Shown here: positions 31,801 to 36,759 of the stretch, piece by piece
Layout of the letters: each line of letters starts with the position of its first letter
How positions within the stretch are numbered: the stretch's first letter is position 1
Source: Sarcophilus harrisii
Taxonomy: Eukaryota > Chordata > Mammalia > Dasyuromorphia > Dasyuridae
Assembly (NCBI RefSeq): GCF_902635505.1
Contig: NC_045426.1
Coordinates: 565,093,818 to 565,157,817, forward strand
Length of the DNA: 64,000 nt
Direction of reading: 5' to 3'
Notes under the pieces: generated by a model
Seen by the model: only the letters and a program-made list of their open reading frames with translations
What the model was told of the DNA's origin: nothing
Databases searched by the model: none
Program-made: the position numbers and the translations under genes

Positions 31801-34628
31801 TTAAGGTTTATAATTTGTAAAGATGTGGATACATCTTAATCAAATGCAGATAAGAAAGGTAATCAGATTGCTTCAGAAATGGATTTGACTCATTTTAATC
31901 CCAACATCTGCCAGAGTATTTAGCAGATGATTAGCTCTCTCTGTAATCTTGTGTTTTATAAATTCAGTTTGAGGCTGACAGACGTGCTTTTATCATCACA
32001 CTTAATTCCTTCGGCACGGAGTTGAGCAAAGAAGACCGAGAGACACTGTATCCAACCTGTGGTAAACTGTATCCAGAAGGATTGCGCCTGTTAGCTCAAG
32101 TAGAAGATTATGAGCAAATGAAGATGGTGGCTGAAAACTATTTAGTAAGTGACATTGGGCTTTTTTTCCCAGAGTGGGATGCATTATTGCTATTAATTAT
32201 TGTTTAAAAACATATTCATGTGTAATGGAAACTGATGAACAGGGCATCAGGATAGTTGGCTGATGCAGTTGTCCATGTGGAAGAGTCTGAAGAGACGGCT
32301 TCCAGAGGAGAATGCCTTGGAAAGATTTGGAGCATACACAGACTTTCTGTAGCTTTCAGGAAGCTATGCTTGTCATATATTCCATTCGTAATCTGCTGGC
32401 TTGGTCTCTTAGCCTTTCAAAGTTCATGAGGTCTTAGACATTTTCTTTCTCTTTTACTTCAAATGAAAGAAAGAACAAATGCTGAGATGAATGCTGAGAC
32501 CATATTCTTGATGGACATGATCTGAGACCTCTATCTTCAGAGCATTGTCCTTCTCTCACCAGAATTCAGTAATATGGGAAGGAGTCAGAACAAGAAACCT
32601 GATTATGGTTGACAGGTGGCTTTTTGAAAGTCCCCAATCCTAACTAGGAGCTAATGAAGAGGTTCCTCTTCATCATATGATTAGTGGACCAGAATATTAA
32701 TCCATATTCTGAAGTCCTCTCTGTGCATGCTCATAAGGACTAGACTTACTGGTCATTCCTCCATCATACATGAAATATACTTGTCCTAAGCTACAACAAT
32801 CACATTCTACAATCTTTTTAGGGAAACCAAAAATAGTCAGAGTTACCAATGCTGTTGCTCCCTGGTACAATGTAAGATTATTACTTTTTGTAGTGTCAAG
32901 GAACTGGAAATTGAATAGATGTCCATCTGTTGGAATGGCTGAATATGGTATGTGAATGTAATGGGATATTACTATTCTATAAGAAAAGATGAGCACATTG
33001 TTTTCAGAAAAGTCGGAAAAGACTTACATGAACTCTTGCTAAGCAAAGCAAGTAGAACCAAGAGAACATTATACACAGCAAAAACAAGATTATGTGATGA
33101 TCAACTGTGACGCACTTGGCTCTTTTCAACAATAAGATGATTCAAAGCAATTCCAACAGGCTTGTGATAGAAAGAACCATCAACATTCAGAGAGAGGACC
33201 ATGGAGACTAAAAGTGGGTTACGGCATAGTATTTCCTTTTTTTTTTTTTTAAGTTTTTTTTAATAATAGCTTTTTGTTTTCAAAATACATACAAAGATAG
33301 TTTTCAACATTCACCCTTGCAAAATCCGTGATCCAAATTTTTCCCCCTCCCTTTCCCAATCCTCCTCCCCAAGATAGCAAGTAATCCAATATATGTTAAA
33401 TACGTGCAATTCTTCTATACATATTTCTACATTTATAAAGTTGTACAAGAAAAATCAGATGAAAAATGGAGAAAAAAATGAGAAAGAAAAAAAGCAAACA
33501 AATAACAACAAAAAAAAGTGAAAATGCTATGTTGTGATCCACATTGGGTTCCCATATTCCTCTTTCTGGATGTAGATGGTTCTCTCTATCACAAATCTAC
33601 TGGAATTGTTCTGAATCACTTCATTGTTGAAAAGAGCCGCGTCCATCAGAATTGATCATCACATAATCTTGTTGTTACAACATAGTATTTTTACCTTTTT
33701 GTTGTTTGTTTACTTGTTTTTTTTCCTTTATTGTGTTTTTCCTCCTTTTGATCTGATTTTTCTTGCTCAGCATGATGAATATGGAAATCTATAGTGGATT
33801 AATTGTTGTCTAGAGGAGGGGGAAGGAGATGAGGGAGAGAGAAAAAATTGGAACACAAGATTTTGCAAGGATGAAAACTATCTTTGCATGTATTTTAAAA
33901 AATAAAAAGCTATTATGTAAAAAAAAAAAATTATATGCTTCGAAAAAAAAATTTTCCAATGGTACCCAAAATACTTTTGGTTTGTGATTGGGTTGTGGAT
34001 AGTATATTCTCTGTTAGTTACAAGTTAGAACATAATTCCTCCTTTCTTCCTCTTCCACATGATTTTTGTCCATACCCTTTCATAAATCACCTATGTACTT
34101 AGGAGTCTACCTTTTTGAGAATTCCTCACCAATATTTCTCTCTGTGCTTTTTAAGGAGTACAAGCTATTATTTGAAGCTGTTAATGACAATCCTGAAGGA
34201 AAGTCATTGGAAGATGTATTTTATGAACATGAGGTAAGAGACTATAAATCAGAAGTTATTCTAATATAACTCAAGATTTAAACTTATATCTTTTAATTCA
34301 AGGAACATCAATTTAACTTTTTCAATATCACACACTTTGGTTATCATCAGTTTAAATGCACATGGGCAGAAAATATATATATTTTATATCCAATTTATCT
34401 CTTAGTATGTTATGAATGTAAAGTTTTTCCCAATGATTTTCTTTATTTTTCTCTCCCCTTTGCCAGGTAAAATTGAATGTACTAACCTTCAACAGGCAGT
34501 TCCACTATGGAGTATTTTATGCTTACATAAAGCTGAAGGAACAAGAGATGAGAAATATTGTATGGATTGCTGAATGCATTTCACAAAGACATCGAACAAA
34601 AATTAACAATTATGTTCCTATTTTGTAA
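1770..34628 (+). CDS. ATP6V0D2: V-type proton ATPase subunit d2, complete gene (8 coding exons)
   Basis: This encodes the d subunit of the membrane V0 sector, which caps the c-ring and couples it to the V1 central stalk. The d2 isoform is known mainly from osteoclasts, kidney, lung and macrophage-lineage cells. Coding exons are 1770-1899, 17000-17171, 24339-24517, 27282-27361, 29080-29157, 31968-32144, 34156-34233 and 34467-34628. They sum to 1056 nt, i.e. 351 residues plus TAA, all borders are GT/AG, and intron phases are 1,2,1,0,0,0,0. The whole length is V-ATPase d/AC39 family. Recognisable blocks are [14 protein letters not shown] (9-22), [11 protein letters not shown] (161-171), [19 protein letters not shown] (214-232) and the C-terminal [19 protein letters not shown] prefer d2 over the ubiquitous d1 because of RHRTKIN and the terminal PIL (d1 ends RHRAKIDNYIPIF, from memory). 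The ATG is the first in frame: an in-frame TAG lies at 1728-1730 with no ATG between. The start context is weak (TCC before ATG, C after). No break is seen. Confidence 0.97.
2160..2495. repeat. Two MIR-like SINE fragments, + then -
   Basis: 2180-2330 reads as a + MIR core (ctagttttgaccttgggcctcttggagcatcagtttc). 2345-2495 reads as the reverse (cattttacagatgagtaattcagg...aaatgacttac). Confidence 0.6.
2540..2790 (+). repeat. MIR/CORE-SINE, near full length
   Basis: It shows tRNA-like head remnants, 'tttcaaatccagcctcagacactta', 'tttccacatctgtaaaaagggaataataa', 'ggttgtgagggccaagtgag' and 'ccctggcacgtagtag' in the standard order. Confidence 0.75.
3505..3715 (-). repeat. MIR, antisense
   Basis: Reverse MIR core: 'ttattatccccatttaacaaatgaggaaactgaggtaaa' followed by 'gtcacatagctagtgtctgaggtcaggtttgaac'. 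Confidence 0.75.
4008..4335 (-). mobile_element. L1 3' UTR fossil, antisense
   Basis: Antisense marsupial L1 3' UTR: 'ttaatttgagttctaaattcc...', 'attagttctctctctctggaagcagata', 'ggaattgtcttgtattattgt', ending near 'gttgatcatc'. Confidence 0.75.
4336..4515 (+). repeat. Unnamed ancient interspersed repeat fragment
   Basis: 'ttcttaaccatttttgaggcccagacccctttaataac' followed by A-rich text resembles a widespread old mammalian repeat whose name I do not recall. The 64-residue open frame here is not a gene. Confidence 0.35.
4640..4860 (-). mobile_element. L1 3' UTR fossil, antisense
   Basis: 'attgagttccagatgtttctctcttcctaccc...caagacaggaagcaaactaatacaggttatacatgtac' is the older marsupial L1 3' UTR in reverse. 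Confidence 0.7.
4930..5095 (-). repeat. MIR-like fragment, antisense
   Basis: 'cctagtccaacccaatcattttacttaccgggaacc...agcccaagtctcaaagtccatggtagaacctagg' is a worn SINE/LINE-core of the 'cattttacagatgaggaaactgaggc' type. Confidence 0.5.
5762..5880 (+). mobile_element. tRNA-derived marsupial SINE (Mar1/WALLSI type), partial
   Basis: 'gggcaggtagatggctctatgggtacaacaccagctttgaagacaagagaacctgagttcatatgtgacctcagacaca' is the SINE head. It is followed by a poly-C/poly-A tract (5881-5912). Confidence 0.75.
5945..6080 (-). repeat. MIR-like fragment, antisense
   Basis: 'ctcattttacagtaaactgaagttcc...gtgacttgcctgaggtcatacaatcattaagtgacc' is a reverse MIR core. Confidence 0.55.
6100..6870 (-). repeat. 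MIR-like element split by the solo LTR
   Basis: The halves at 6100-6176 ('tccaacctgctcattttatagaag') and 6697-6870 ('ctgaggcccagaaaatttgtgatttcccccaaagtcacacaagtagcaag') flank the LTR at 6177-6696. Confidence 0.55.
6177..6696 (-). mobile_element. Solo LTR, class I (ERV1-like), 4-bp target duplication
   Basis: Read on the minus strand it begins TGATGTGGAAAAG and ends CCTCAACA, so it has TG...CA ends. Between lie a TATAAAAGG box (complement near 6521-6529) and AATAAA signals. The direct repeat CAGG at 6173-6176 and 6697-6700 is a 4-bp target duplication, typical of gammaretrovirus-like elements. No internal region remains, so it is a recombined fossil. Confidence 0.75.
6900..7725 (+). mobile_element. 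L2/CR1-clade LINE fossil, interrupted by an L1
   Basis: L2 3' region text: 'caacaactcttcagctgactttac...gtcctcatttctcagg', then after the L1 'ggtctgaccatatcacagac...tcagtggactccattgactcc...ggatcaaatcacc' and 'aaatcccaccttctttgtgagatc'. Confidence 0.65.
7185..7495 (-). mobile_element. L1 3' end, antisense, inserted in L2
   Basis: A poly-T start, 'taatggctttttattttttctaaatacatgcaaaggtag', 'caagtaatccaatataggttaaat', 'gcacaagaaaaatcaaatc' and 'gaaaatgttgtgatccaca' are the reverse of the marsupial L1 3' UTR. Confidence 0.85.
7726..7885 (+). repeat. MIR 3' half
   Basis: 'cggttccataacaacagcatctatctccctaaaagagttgtgaggatcaaatgagaaaattgtaaatgtatttagcacgtgcctggcacat' is the MIR 3' half. Confidence 0.7.
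7886..8860. other. Intron 1 stretch with no assignable feature
   Basis: A possible MIR tail near 8120-8150 ('gaggcacatagaaagtgtttaat') is all I recognise. The short open frames here show no family resemblance. Confidence 0.5.
8860..9300 (+). mobile_element. L2 LINE fossil, 3' end
   Basis: 'caccaaagtgattttctaaaagctttagtcatgatgtctc...aaagatcttcacaatctaatctg...' through 'aattcttgagggcaggaactgtctcat' follows the L2 ORF2 end and 3' UTR. Confidence 0.7.
9522..10140 (-). mobile_element. L1 3' end with ORF2 C-terminus, antisense
   Basis: It runs from 'ttaattgaaactttttattttcaaagcatatgcatag' through the 3' UTR ('gcacaagataaatcagatc', 'gatcatggtataatcttgttgctg') into reverse ORF2 ('cattcatataccataacttgttcagctattctccaactgatgagc'). 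Confidence 0.9.
10345..10504 (+). repeat. Interspersed repeat family A, copy 1
   Basis: 'acaaggtcacctgagtcactttcccctcccaagccatctgggtgcagtggaaagataaagatctggac...gatgcaatgggagactga' is shared with 11105-11300 and 36030-36400. I recognise it as a recurrent marsupial repeat but cannot name the family. Confidence 0.55.
10893..11429. repeat. Long inverted repeat (arms 10893-11045 and 11309-11429)
   Basis: The left arm (ttcaactaactgttccagtttgtaggccagctctactcacagaagttg) is closely complementary to the right arm (caagttctgtgagtagagttggcccacaaactggaactggtcagttgga). Homology continues through purine/pyrimidine-rich stretches to 'gcataataccttctgtgg' / 'ccacatagggtattata'. The loop of about 260 bp holds a family A repeat. 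The arms may be two head-to-head LTR 5' ends. Confidence 0.8.
11105..11300 (+). repeat. Interspersed repeat family A, copy 2 (in inverted-repeat loop)
   Basis: 'ttgtccttcattctcagaggacctgacatcaggaaggggatgccatgacatgtgagtgaattgaatttaagggagggagggcagtgcaagggcacctgcctcactttcccctccag' carries the same motifs as copies 1 and 3. Confidence 0.55.
11316..11799 (+). mobile_element. Possible LTR fossil
   Basis: It starts TGTGAG and ends TTCTTTCA, with 'catataaatctttgctcc' near the 3' side, which resembles a retroviral R/U5 junction. No target duplication is visible, so the assignment is tentative. Confidence 0.3.
11945..12300 (+). repeat. BovB/RTE-tailed SINE nested in a MIR-like SINE
   Basis: The outer element (11950-11992 and 12233-12300, ending 'gggagttggactagacaacctcgaag') is split by 11993-12232. 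That inner part carries the RTE-type 'ttgttgagttgtgactaacttttatgcccccatttgaggttttcttgac...tttgccatttccttctc' and a CORE 'cagatgaggaaattgaggtaaacag'. Confidence 0.7.
12310..12665 (+). mobile_element. L2 LINE fossil, 3' end
   Basis: 'ttctctagttgtccctcctacctgaaatgttacccctcc...' through 'tacctgacacatagtaggcctttaataaatattgattgattga' is the L2 3' end in sense. Confidence 0.75.
12757..13300 (-). mobile_element. LTR fossil, family 'TGTTGT...TTACA', antisense to the gene
   Basis: On the minus strand it begins TGTTGTACCACAG with repeated 'tcctgcctcagtttccct' units and ends ...cctcagtttctctggCATTACA. The same ends are seen at 42580-42950 and 46346-46782. A perfect hairpin lies at 12847-12867 (ctgggggcat-g-atgcccccag). 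It is solo, with no clear target duplication. Confidence 0.75.
13420..13475 (-). mobile_element. Short L1 3' end fragment, antisense
   Basis: 'gtattttatttatttttgctaaatatttcccaattatatttt' resembles the reverse L1 3' terminus seen at 4010. Confidence 0.4.
13485..14180 (+). mobile_element. L2 LINE fossil interrupted by a SINE
   Basis: L2 text 'ggactattgtaataatttcttgaatagtctcctttcctcctgtctgctgcccaatccattcttcacacaactgccaaaataa' resumes after the SINE. It continues to 'gaatgtaacttcccggaggtcaggaactattcttg'. Confidence 0.75.
13610..13871 (+). mobile_element. BovB/RTE-tailed CORE-SINE with 7-bp target duplication
   Basis: 'ttgttgttgtacagtcattttcagtcatgtccaactctttgtgacctcatttgaggttttcttgg' then 'ctcattttacagatgaagaaattgagacaaacag'. 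TAATGCA at 13603-13609 and 13872-13878 flanks it. Confidence 0.85.
14285..14815 (-). mobile_element. Endogenous retrovirus fossil: integrase C-terminus and envelope TM region
   Basis: On the minus strand, 14805 downward encodes a retroviral integrase C-terminal domain: [23 protein letters not shown] and [14 protein letters not shown], of the betaretrovirus/type-D style. Further along, around 14375-14310, lies the envelope transmembrane core [12 protein letters not shown] (heptad end plus immunosuppressive-type region), characteristic of gamma and type-D envelopes. It is an incomplete, broken, old fossil without recognisable LTRs here, in intron 1 and antisense to the gene. Confidence 0.8.
15095..15430. 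repeat. Worn MIR-like fragments
   Basis: 15095-15210 reads 'gagctagaagaggccttagagatc...actttacaaataagaaaataacc'. 15290-15360 reads like a + MIR ('caagtcatttaaattttgcatttc...atctgcaaaatgagg'). 15365-15430 is an L2-type 'aaccagtattttttaagcccctgttatgtg' end. Confidence 0.5.
15670..16190 (-). mobile_element. L2/CR1-clade LINE fossil, antisense
   Basis: 'aaaggtaataagttttgttttggacattttgactttgagataccagtagaacacc' is the reverse of the RT-domain region LKLNMSKTEL common to these LINEs. Confidence 0.6.
16480..16900 (+). mobile_element. L2 3' end interrupted by a short L1
   Basis: 'ttgaatgtgagcttcttgaaagcggcaactgttttaacttctctttgcattcttggcccataacagtatctagcatagagtaaacacttaataaatgc' is the L2 3' end. The first part lies before 16645. 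Confidence 0.65.
16645..16766 (-). mobile_element. 5'-truncated L1 with perfect 17-bp target duplication
   Basis: A 122-bp reverse L1 end ('ttatttaatagccttttatttacagattatgtgtatgg...') lies between identical ttgaatgtgagcttctt copies at 16628-16644 and 16767-16783. Confidence 0.9.
17000..17171 (+). CDS. ATP6V0D2: ATP6V0D2 coding exon 2
   Basis: The acceptor is gtgtttcag|acctg and the donor atgac|gtaagta. It encodes [15 protein letters not shown] through [10 protein letters not shown] plus two bases of a Thr codon. The stretch [10 protein letters not shown] differs from human ANHTNPLTVS (from memory), a variable loop of the family. Confidence 0.96.
17305..17415 (+). repeat. MIR-like fragment
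   Basis: 'aaaaagccttggatttggagtcctggtcagacaacttattaagtttccttatctgtaaaatgaaac' is a worn + MIR. Confidence 0.55.
17435..17610 (+). mobile_element. L1 ORF2 end fragment, sense
   Basis: 'ggtatatgaatgttatgaaatattactgttctataaaa...cagcaggatgatttcagaaaagg...agcagaaccaaaagaatactacac' is L1. It faces an antisense L1 immediately downstream. Confidence 0.8.
17622..18740 (-). mobile_element. L1 ORF2 C-terminus plus 3' UTR, antisense
   Basis: The minus frame at 18312-18019 contains [18 protein letters not shown] and [16 protein letters not shown]. This aligns with the mammalian L1 ORF2 C-terminus (MFIAALFTIAKTW / MWHIYTMEYYAAI). The 3' UTR lies toward 17622. It is 5'-truncated. Confidence 0.92.
18800..21425 (+). 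mobile_element. Long L2/CR1-clade LINE fossil, split by an L1
   Basis: The RT region is readable in text: 'cttctgtgccttttacactgtcaatc' (AFDTV), 'gggtgctccccaagatgttgctctggatcc' (GVPQGSVLGP-like) and 'gatggtttgcagatctatttgtccagc' (YADDSQIYLSS-like). The C-terminal region and 3' end resume after the L1 at 20839-21425. Another L2 3' tail sits at 19830-20000. Confidence 0.8.
20165..20838 (-). mobile_element. L1 3' end with ORF2 C-terminus, antisense, in L2
   Basis: The minus frame at 20831-20646 reads [17 protein letters not shown] and [12 protein letters not shown]. The 3' UTR follows toward 20165 ('attttcaaaacatatgcacagataatttgacg'). Confidence 0.92.
21605..21973 (-). mobile_element. L1 3' end with perfect 14-bp target duplication
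   Basis: AAGTTTAGAGTCTT occurs at 21591-21604 and 21974-21987 around a reverse 3' UTR of the 'acccatgcatata...ctattaaat' subfamily ('gccaaacctcttgttccaatttttcacc'). Confidence 0.92.
21996..22055. repeat. (GATA)/(GA) microsatellite
   Basis: Runs of 'tagatagatatagatatatg' and 'gagaaagagagagagaga'. Confidence 0.8.
22793..23231 (+). mobile_element. 5'-truncated L1 with poly(A) and 10-bp target duplication
   Basis: GAGGAATCTA at 22783-22792 and 23232-23241 flanks a sense 3' UTR ('gatgatcaattctgatggacatggctctcttcaataatgagatgattcag') ending in a long A tract. Confidence 0.92.
24058..24270 (-). mobile_element. CR1/L3 LINE 3' region, antisense, just upstream of exon 3
   Basis: 'gagattttccttatatcaagc...cctcttttcttcaccaaggtgaacatcccgtgttcatc...tttccagtttatccatgtc' is the reverse CR1/L3 3' end, as at 25150 and 56395. 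Confidence 0.6.
24339..24517 (+). CDS. ATP6V0D2: ATP6V0D2 coding exon 3
   Basis: The acceptor is ccaactcag|gtgcag and the donor cctttgg|gtatgc. It encodes [20 protein letters not shown] through [12 protein letters not shown] plus one base. A CR1/L3 fossil ends only about 70 bp upstream of the acceptor. Confidence 0.96.
25150..25640 (-). mobile_element. CR1/L3 LINE 3' region, antisense
   Basis: 'cagggaacctattctctccagagacagccctttccactttgtgatagctctaattgtagggaatgtttttctta' through 'ttctgggctaaacatttccattttcctcaaaccatcctcatg' and 'gcaagtgctccagtttgg' is that 3' end. Confidence 0.65.
25645..25890 (+). mobile_element. tRNA-derived SINE with RTE-like tail
   Basis: 'gccatagtagctagagtgcagggcctggagtcaggaagactc...' then 'gtaagtcacttaaccctgcttgcctcagtttcttcatctataaaatg' and the tail 'ggaaatggcaaatcacaccagtgcctttgccaag'. 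Confidence 0.8.
26460..26885 (-). repeat. MIR, antisense, interrupted by a SINE
   Basis: 'acaccttctatatgccagacactgtactaaatgctg' lies before the SINE. After it come 'acatttacaattgaggaaagtgagatagagcttaagtgactttcctactgttacatagctagttg'. Confidence 0.75.
26548..26707 (-). mobile_element. tRNA-derived marsupial SINE (Mar1/WALLSI type), 10-bp target duplication
   Basis: CCATTTGATT occurs at 26538-26547 and 26708-26717 around reverse 'gaggcaattggggttaagtgacttgcccagggtcac...ctctatcccctgcaccacctagatgccc'. Confidence 0.9.
26930..27075 (+). repeat. MIR-like SINE fragment
   Basis: 'ggagccaaaagacatgggtttcaattctcttaatcaacatgtccttaagcaaatcccactgtc' is a worn + SINE. Confidence 0.55.
27282..27361 (+). CDS. 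ATP6V0D2: ATP6V0D2 coding exon 4
   Basis: The acceptor is ctgttttcag|ctcct and the donor tacaag|gtaaat. It encodes (A)[16 protein letters not shown] through NKLYK, ending on a codon border. Confidence 0.96.
27400..27870. other. Intron 4 stretch with no assignable feature
   Basis: I see no coding, RNA or repeat signal I can support here. Confidence 0.5.
27875..28050 (+). repeat. tRNA-derived SINE fragment
   Basis: 'gagaggcaatgtggtatataggctagaagtggctttgtagacagaaagacc...tatctgaccttaaacaagtcactgaacc' is a worn marsupial SINE. Confidence 0.65.
28061..28186 (+). mobile_element. Very short L1 3' end with target duplication
   Basis: AAAATTACAA at 28051-28060 and about 28187-28196 flanks 'tcagcctgccatctaggggaagggtgggggg...acccatgcatatgttttgtcaataaaaagctttaatta'. 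Confidence 0.85.
28319..28488 (-). mobile_element. L1 3' UTR fragment, antisense
   Basis: 'ttaaatctttttattttcaaaatatatgcatagataatttttcaatattgactc...gcaaataatccaatatatgttaaacatg' is the reverse L1 3' UTR. Confidence 0.85.
29080..29157 (+). CDS. ATP6V0D2: ATP6V0D2 coding exon 5
   Basis: It is preceded by a long T tract and tttag, with donor cttgag|gtaaga. It encodes 26 residues, [20 protein letters not shown] through CPILE. Confidence 0.96.
29537..29561. repeat. (AC)n microsatellite
   Basis: About 12 AC units, preceded by a TTCC-rich stretch (29467-29530). Confidence 0.9.
29885..30135 (+). mobile_element. L2 3' end
   Basis: 'ctcatctttgcaggtggtcacctttcctaatgg...' through 'ttgccttttcttgcattcttagttcttggcatatagaaaatggctaataaatacttattaactgaatg'. 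Confidence 0.6.
30140..31535. other. Intron 5 stretch with no assignable feature
   Basis: AT-rich, apparently single-copy DNA with no open frame of note. 'gaaactgtgctaactcatacaaagac' near 31245 may be a worn SINE/LINE end. Confidence 0.5.
31540..31728 (-). repeat. MIR, antisense
   Basis: 'gtgtcaggtactgtgctaagcactttata...agttgagaaaactgacagacagaggttaagtgacttaatcaaaagtcacatagttagtaaat' is reverse MIR. Confidence 0.75.
31968..32144 (+). CDS. ATP6V0D2: ATP6V0D2 coding exon 6
   Basis: The acceptor is aaattcag|tttgag and the donor tattta|gtaagt. It encodes 59 residues from [15 protein letters not shown] to MVAENYL, the most conserved block of the family. Confidence 0.96.
32150..32860. other. Intron 6 stretch with no assignable feature
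   Basis: I recognise no repeat or gene family. Open frames are short and lack coding character. Confidence 0.5.
32865..33935 (+). mobile_element. L1 ORF2 end plus 3' UTR, host of a nested antisense L1
   Basis: The sense L1 (32865-33234, then 33691-33935) has 'agatgtccatctgttggaatggctgaatatgg' and 'gatgatcaactgtgacgcacttggctcttttcaac', ending 'aaataaaaagctattatg' plus A tract. The intervening 446 bp is a second L1. Confidence 0.9.
33235..33680 (-). mobile_element. L1 inserted head-on into another L1, 10-bp target duplication
   Basis: CATAGTATTT at 33225-33234 and 33681-33690 flanks a reverse L1 3' UTR (poly-T, 'taataatagctttttgttttcaaaatacatac' ... 'agaattgatcatcacataatcttgttgtta'). It is complementary to the 3' UTR of its host copy. 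Confidence 0.92.
34156..34233 (+). CDS. ATP6V0D2: ATP6V0D2 coding exon 7
   Basis: The acceptor is ctttttaag|gagtac and the donor catgag|gtaaga. It encodes [20 protein letters not shown] through FYEHE. The linker is one residue longer than in human d2 (from memory), which accounts for 351 rather than 350 residues. Confidence 0.95.
34467..34628 (+). CDS. ATP6V0D2: ATP6V0D2 coding exon 8 with stop
   Basis: The acceptor is tttgccag|gtaaaa, after a short 233-bp intron 7. It encodes 53 residues, [20 protein letters not shown] through YVPIL, then TAA at 34626-34628. Confidence 0.96.
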   Translation, partial: VKLNVLTFNRQFHYGVFYAYIKLKEQEMRNIVWIAECISQRHRTKINNYVPIL

Positions 34629-34755
34629 CTGAGTGGGACAAACAAGGTTAGAAAATCAACTAAGACAAATGTGGCTCTTGTGAAAAATGATAATGGGTAT
34701 TTTGCTATATGCTCTGGGCTACACAAAAATAAACAAAACTTTATCTTACCATGTA
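34629..34755 (+). terminator. ATP6V0D2: ATP6V0D2 3' UTR with poly(A) signal
   Basis: A canonical AATAAA lies at 34728-34733, about 100 bp after the stop and followed by T-rich sequence. This would give a short 3' UTR ending near 34750. Later signals could also be used. Confidence 0.6.
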
Positions 34756-34759
34756 ATCA

Positions 34760-35440
34760 GATCTGTTATTAAACCTTATAAATTAACACTACAATAATAG
34801 GTCTATTATTTCTCTAGTAGAATTAAATCATTATTTATATATTTATAGCTCATCGTACAATAGGCATGAGGCACTAATTTTAAATTATTCTAAAATCAAT
34901 TATAATTTATTATGCTTATTTTATATACTAAATGTCTTATTTTTTAAATGTTTCTTATATTCTATTCTTCTCATCCTCCCAGTTATTCATAGAAAGAATT
35001 TTTGATCCTGACTTTACCCCTCCCTTCCTACTCCCCCATGCTCCAGATCTCTGAGTATTCAATTTTTCTGTTCTTTTAAATTTTAAATTTGCTTCCCTGA
35101 GCTTCTACACCTCTTGAAAAGGCAAGGATACCTTCATGCCTTCATGGCAGCAGCCAATAAGCACTGTCTTAGCATATATGGGCTTTTGTATGAATATTGA
35201 TTTGTTGTTTGGGGATAGCAATACAACTTAGAATTTAATTTTGCTTTAATGAAAACATGCTAATATTTATTAAGTCTTTTCAACCCAGATCTCACCAATG
35301 TAATATATCTGCACATATACTGGCCACCAATGAAGATGTCGGCCCTTCCACATTCTTGTCTAGGGTTTTTCATAGATTTCCCATAGATAATCTACCCCCC
35401 ATATACTAGGAGACAAAACAGAAGGAGAAAGAGAAGAAAG
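34760..35440. other. Downstream flank of ATP6V0D2, no assignable feature
   Basis: AT-rich sequence after the poly(A) signal. I see no second gene or clear repeat. Confidence 0.5.
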
Positions 35441-35449
35441 AACTGCAAA

Positions 35450-35830
35450 AATATGGCTATACTATTAGTGGAGCTCTAAATCAGTCCACTCCTTTTGGAA
35501 AGCAATTTGCAATTATTCCCCTCCATAAAAGTGACTAAAAAACGTTCAATCTAAAGACCCACTGTCAAACATAATACCCCAAAAAGACCCAAAACAGAAA
35601 GGTCTAAGATGCATGAAAGCAGCACTTTTTGTGGTATCAAAGAATTGGTAATAAAGTATGTAGCTTAACAAATCATGGTATATAAACATAATAGAATATT
35701 ACCATGCCATAAGAATGAAGAATTGAGTATTCAAAGAATATGAACCAATGCAGAGTATAGTAATCAAAACCAGGAAAATTGTGTTCACAATTACAACAAT
35801 GTAAATGGAAAGAACAATAATAATAATAAA
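35450..35830 (+). mobile_element. Worn L1 ORF2 fragment
   Basis: 'tcagtccactccttttggaaagcaatttgcaattattcccc', 'gcagcactttttgtggtatcaaagaattgg' and 'taacaaatcatggtatataaacataatagaatatt' are L1 ORF2 in sense, heavily decayed. Confidence 0.7.
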
Positions 35831-36029
35831 TAATCTTGAAAATTGTTTTAAGAGGTTGGTGAAAATAAATACACGTTATATACTTATATACAGGATATGC
35901 AAGGTATATACCCTGTATACTCTGTTAGAATTAATTGACATACTGATTCAGTTTGCTGAACTGCTTTTTAAATTTTTTTTGTCTTTCTTTTTTATTCTTG
36001 TAATATTGGGTTACTGTTTGTATTTTGTT

Positions 36030-36400
36030 TTTGAAGAGTATTGATGATATCATGGGGTTATGTTTTGACTTGCTCATGAATTGGATTTAAGTGAGGCAGA
36101 ATTGCTCAGAGTCAATAGCCTCATTCTCCAGTGGCTAGACAAAAATCAGGATAACTGGTGATAGCCTGGGATGCAATGGATGACCTTGGAATATTTGATG
36201 TCTGACAGAACTCTAAACATTCCTTGTCACCTGCTTCAAGTCACCTTTTTGGTCATTGAAACATTGTTCTCATCCAATCATTCTTTCTGGAAAAGACTTC
36301 ACATGTTTGGGGTAGAAACCCCTAACTCACTAATGGGTTTGAGACCTGTTGGTTACCCACAACCTGGTTTAGGTCATCTGCTCAGTTGGTTTTTGCCAGT
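36030..36400 (+). repeat. Interspersed repeat family A, copy 3
   Basis: 'cttgctcatgaattggatttaagtgaggcagaattgctcagagtcaatagcctcattctccagtggctagacaaaaatcaggataactggtgatagcctgggatgcaatggatgacc' shares its order of motifs with 10345 and 11105. The 131-residue open frame at 36171-36566 lies in it and has no known domain. Confidence 0.55.
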
Positions 36401-36759
36401 ATATAGCCTTCGTGCATGCTACATAGACTATATTGGAGTCACAAGTAAGAACTGGGTAAAAGATGAACACCAAAGCTGGATGAGCAGCCTTGAAAAGGAC
36501 TCGGCAAGCCCACCAGAAGTGCTAGTCTTCTCTAAATTCTTTATACACTTCACTCCAGTATCTTAATCCTAGGTAGAGGAGAAGAGCAATACGGGTTCAG
36601 AAGTATGGAAAAGTAAAATAATACATTTTAAGCTTAAAAAGCTGATATTCTAAACTTTGGTCACAAAGATTAATGGTAGACACCATTAAAAGTAATCTTT
36701 GATTACCAAAGAATTACTTTATACCTCTAAAGAAAAAATTAATCTGAAAAAACAAAAGT

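Noticed and set aside
36171-36566. 131-residue plus-strand open frame
   Set aside because: It lies largely in an interspersed repeat and has no recognisable domain.
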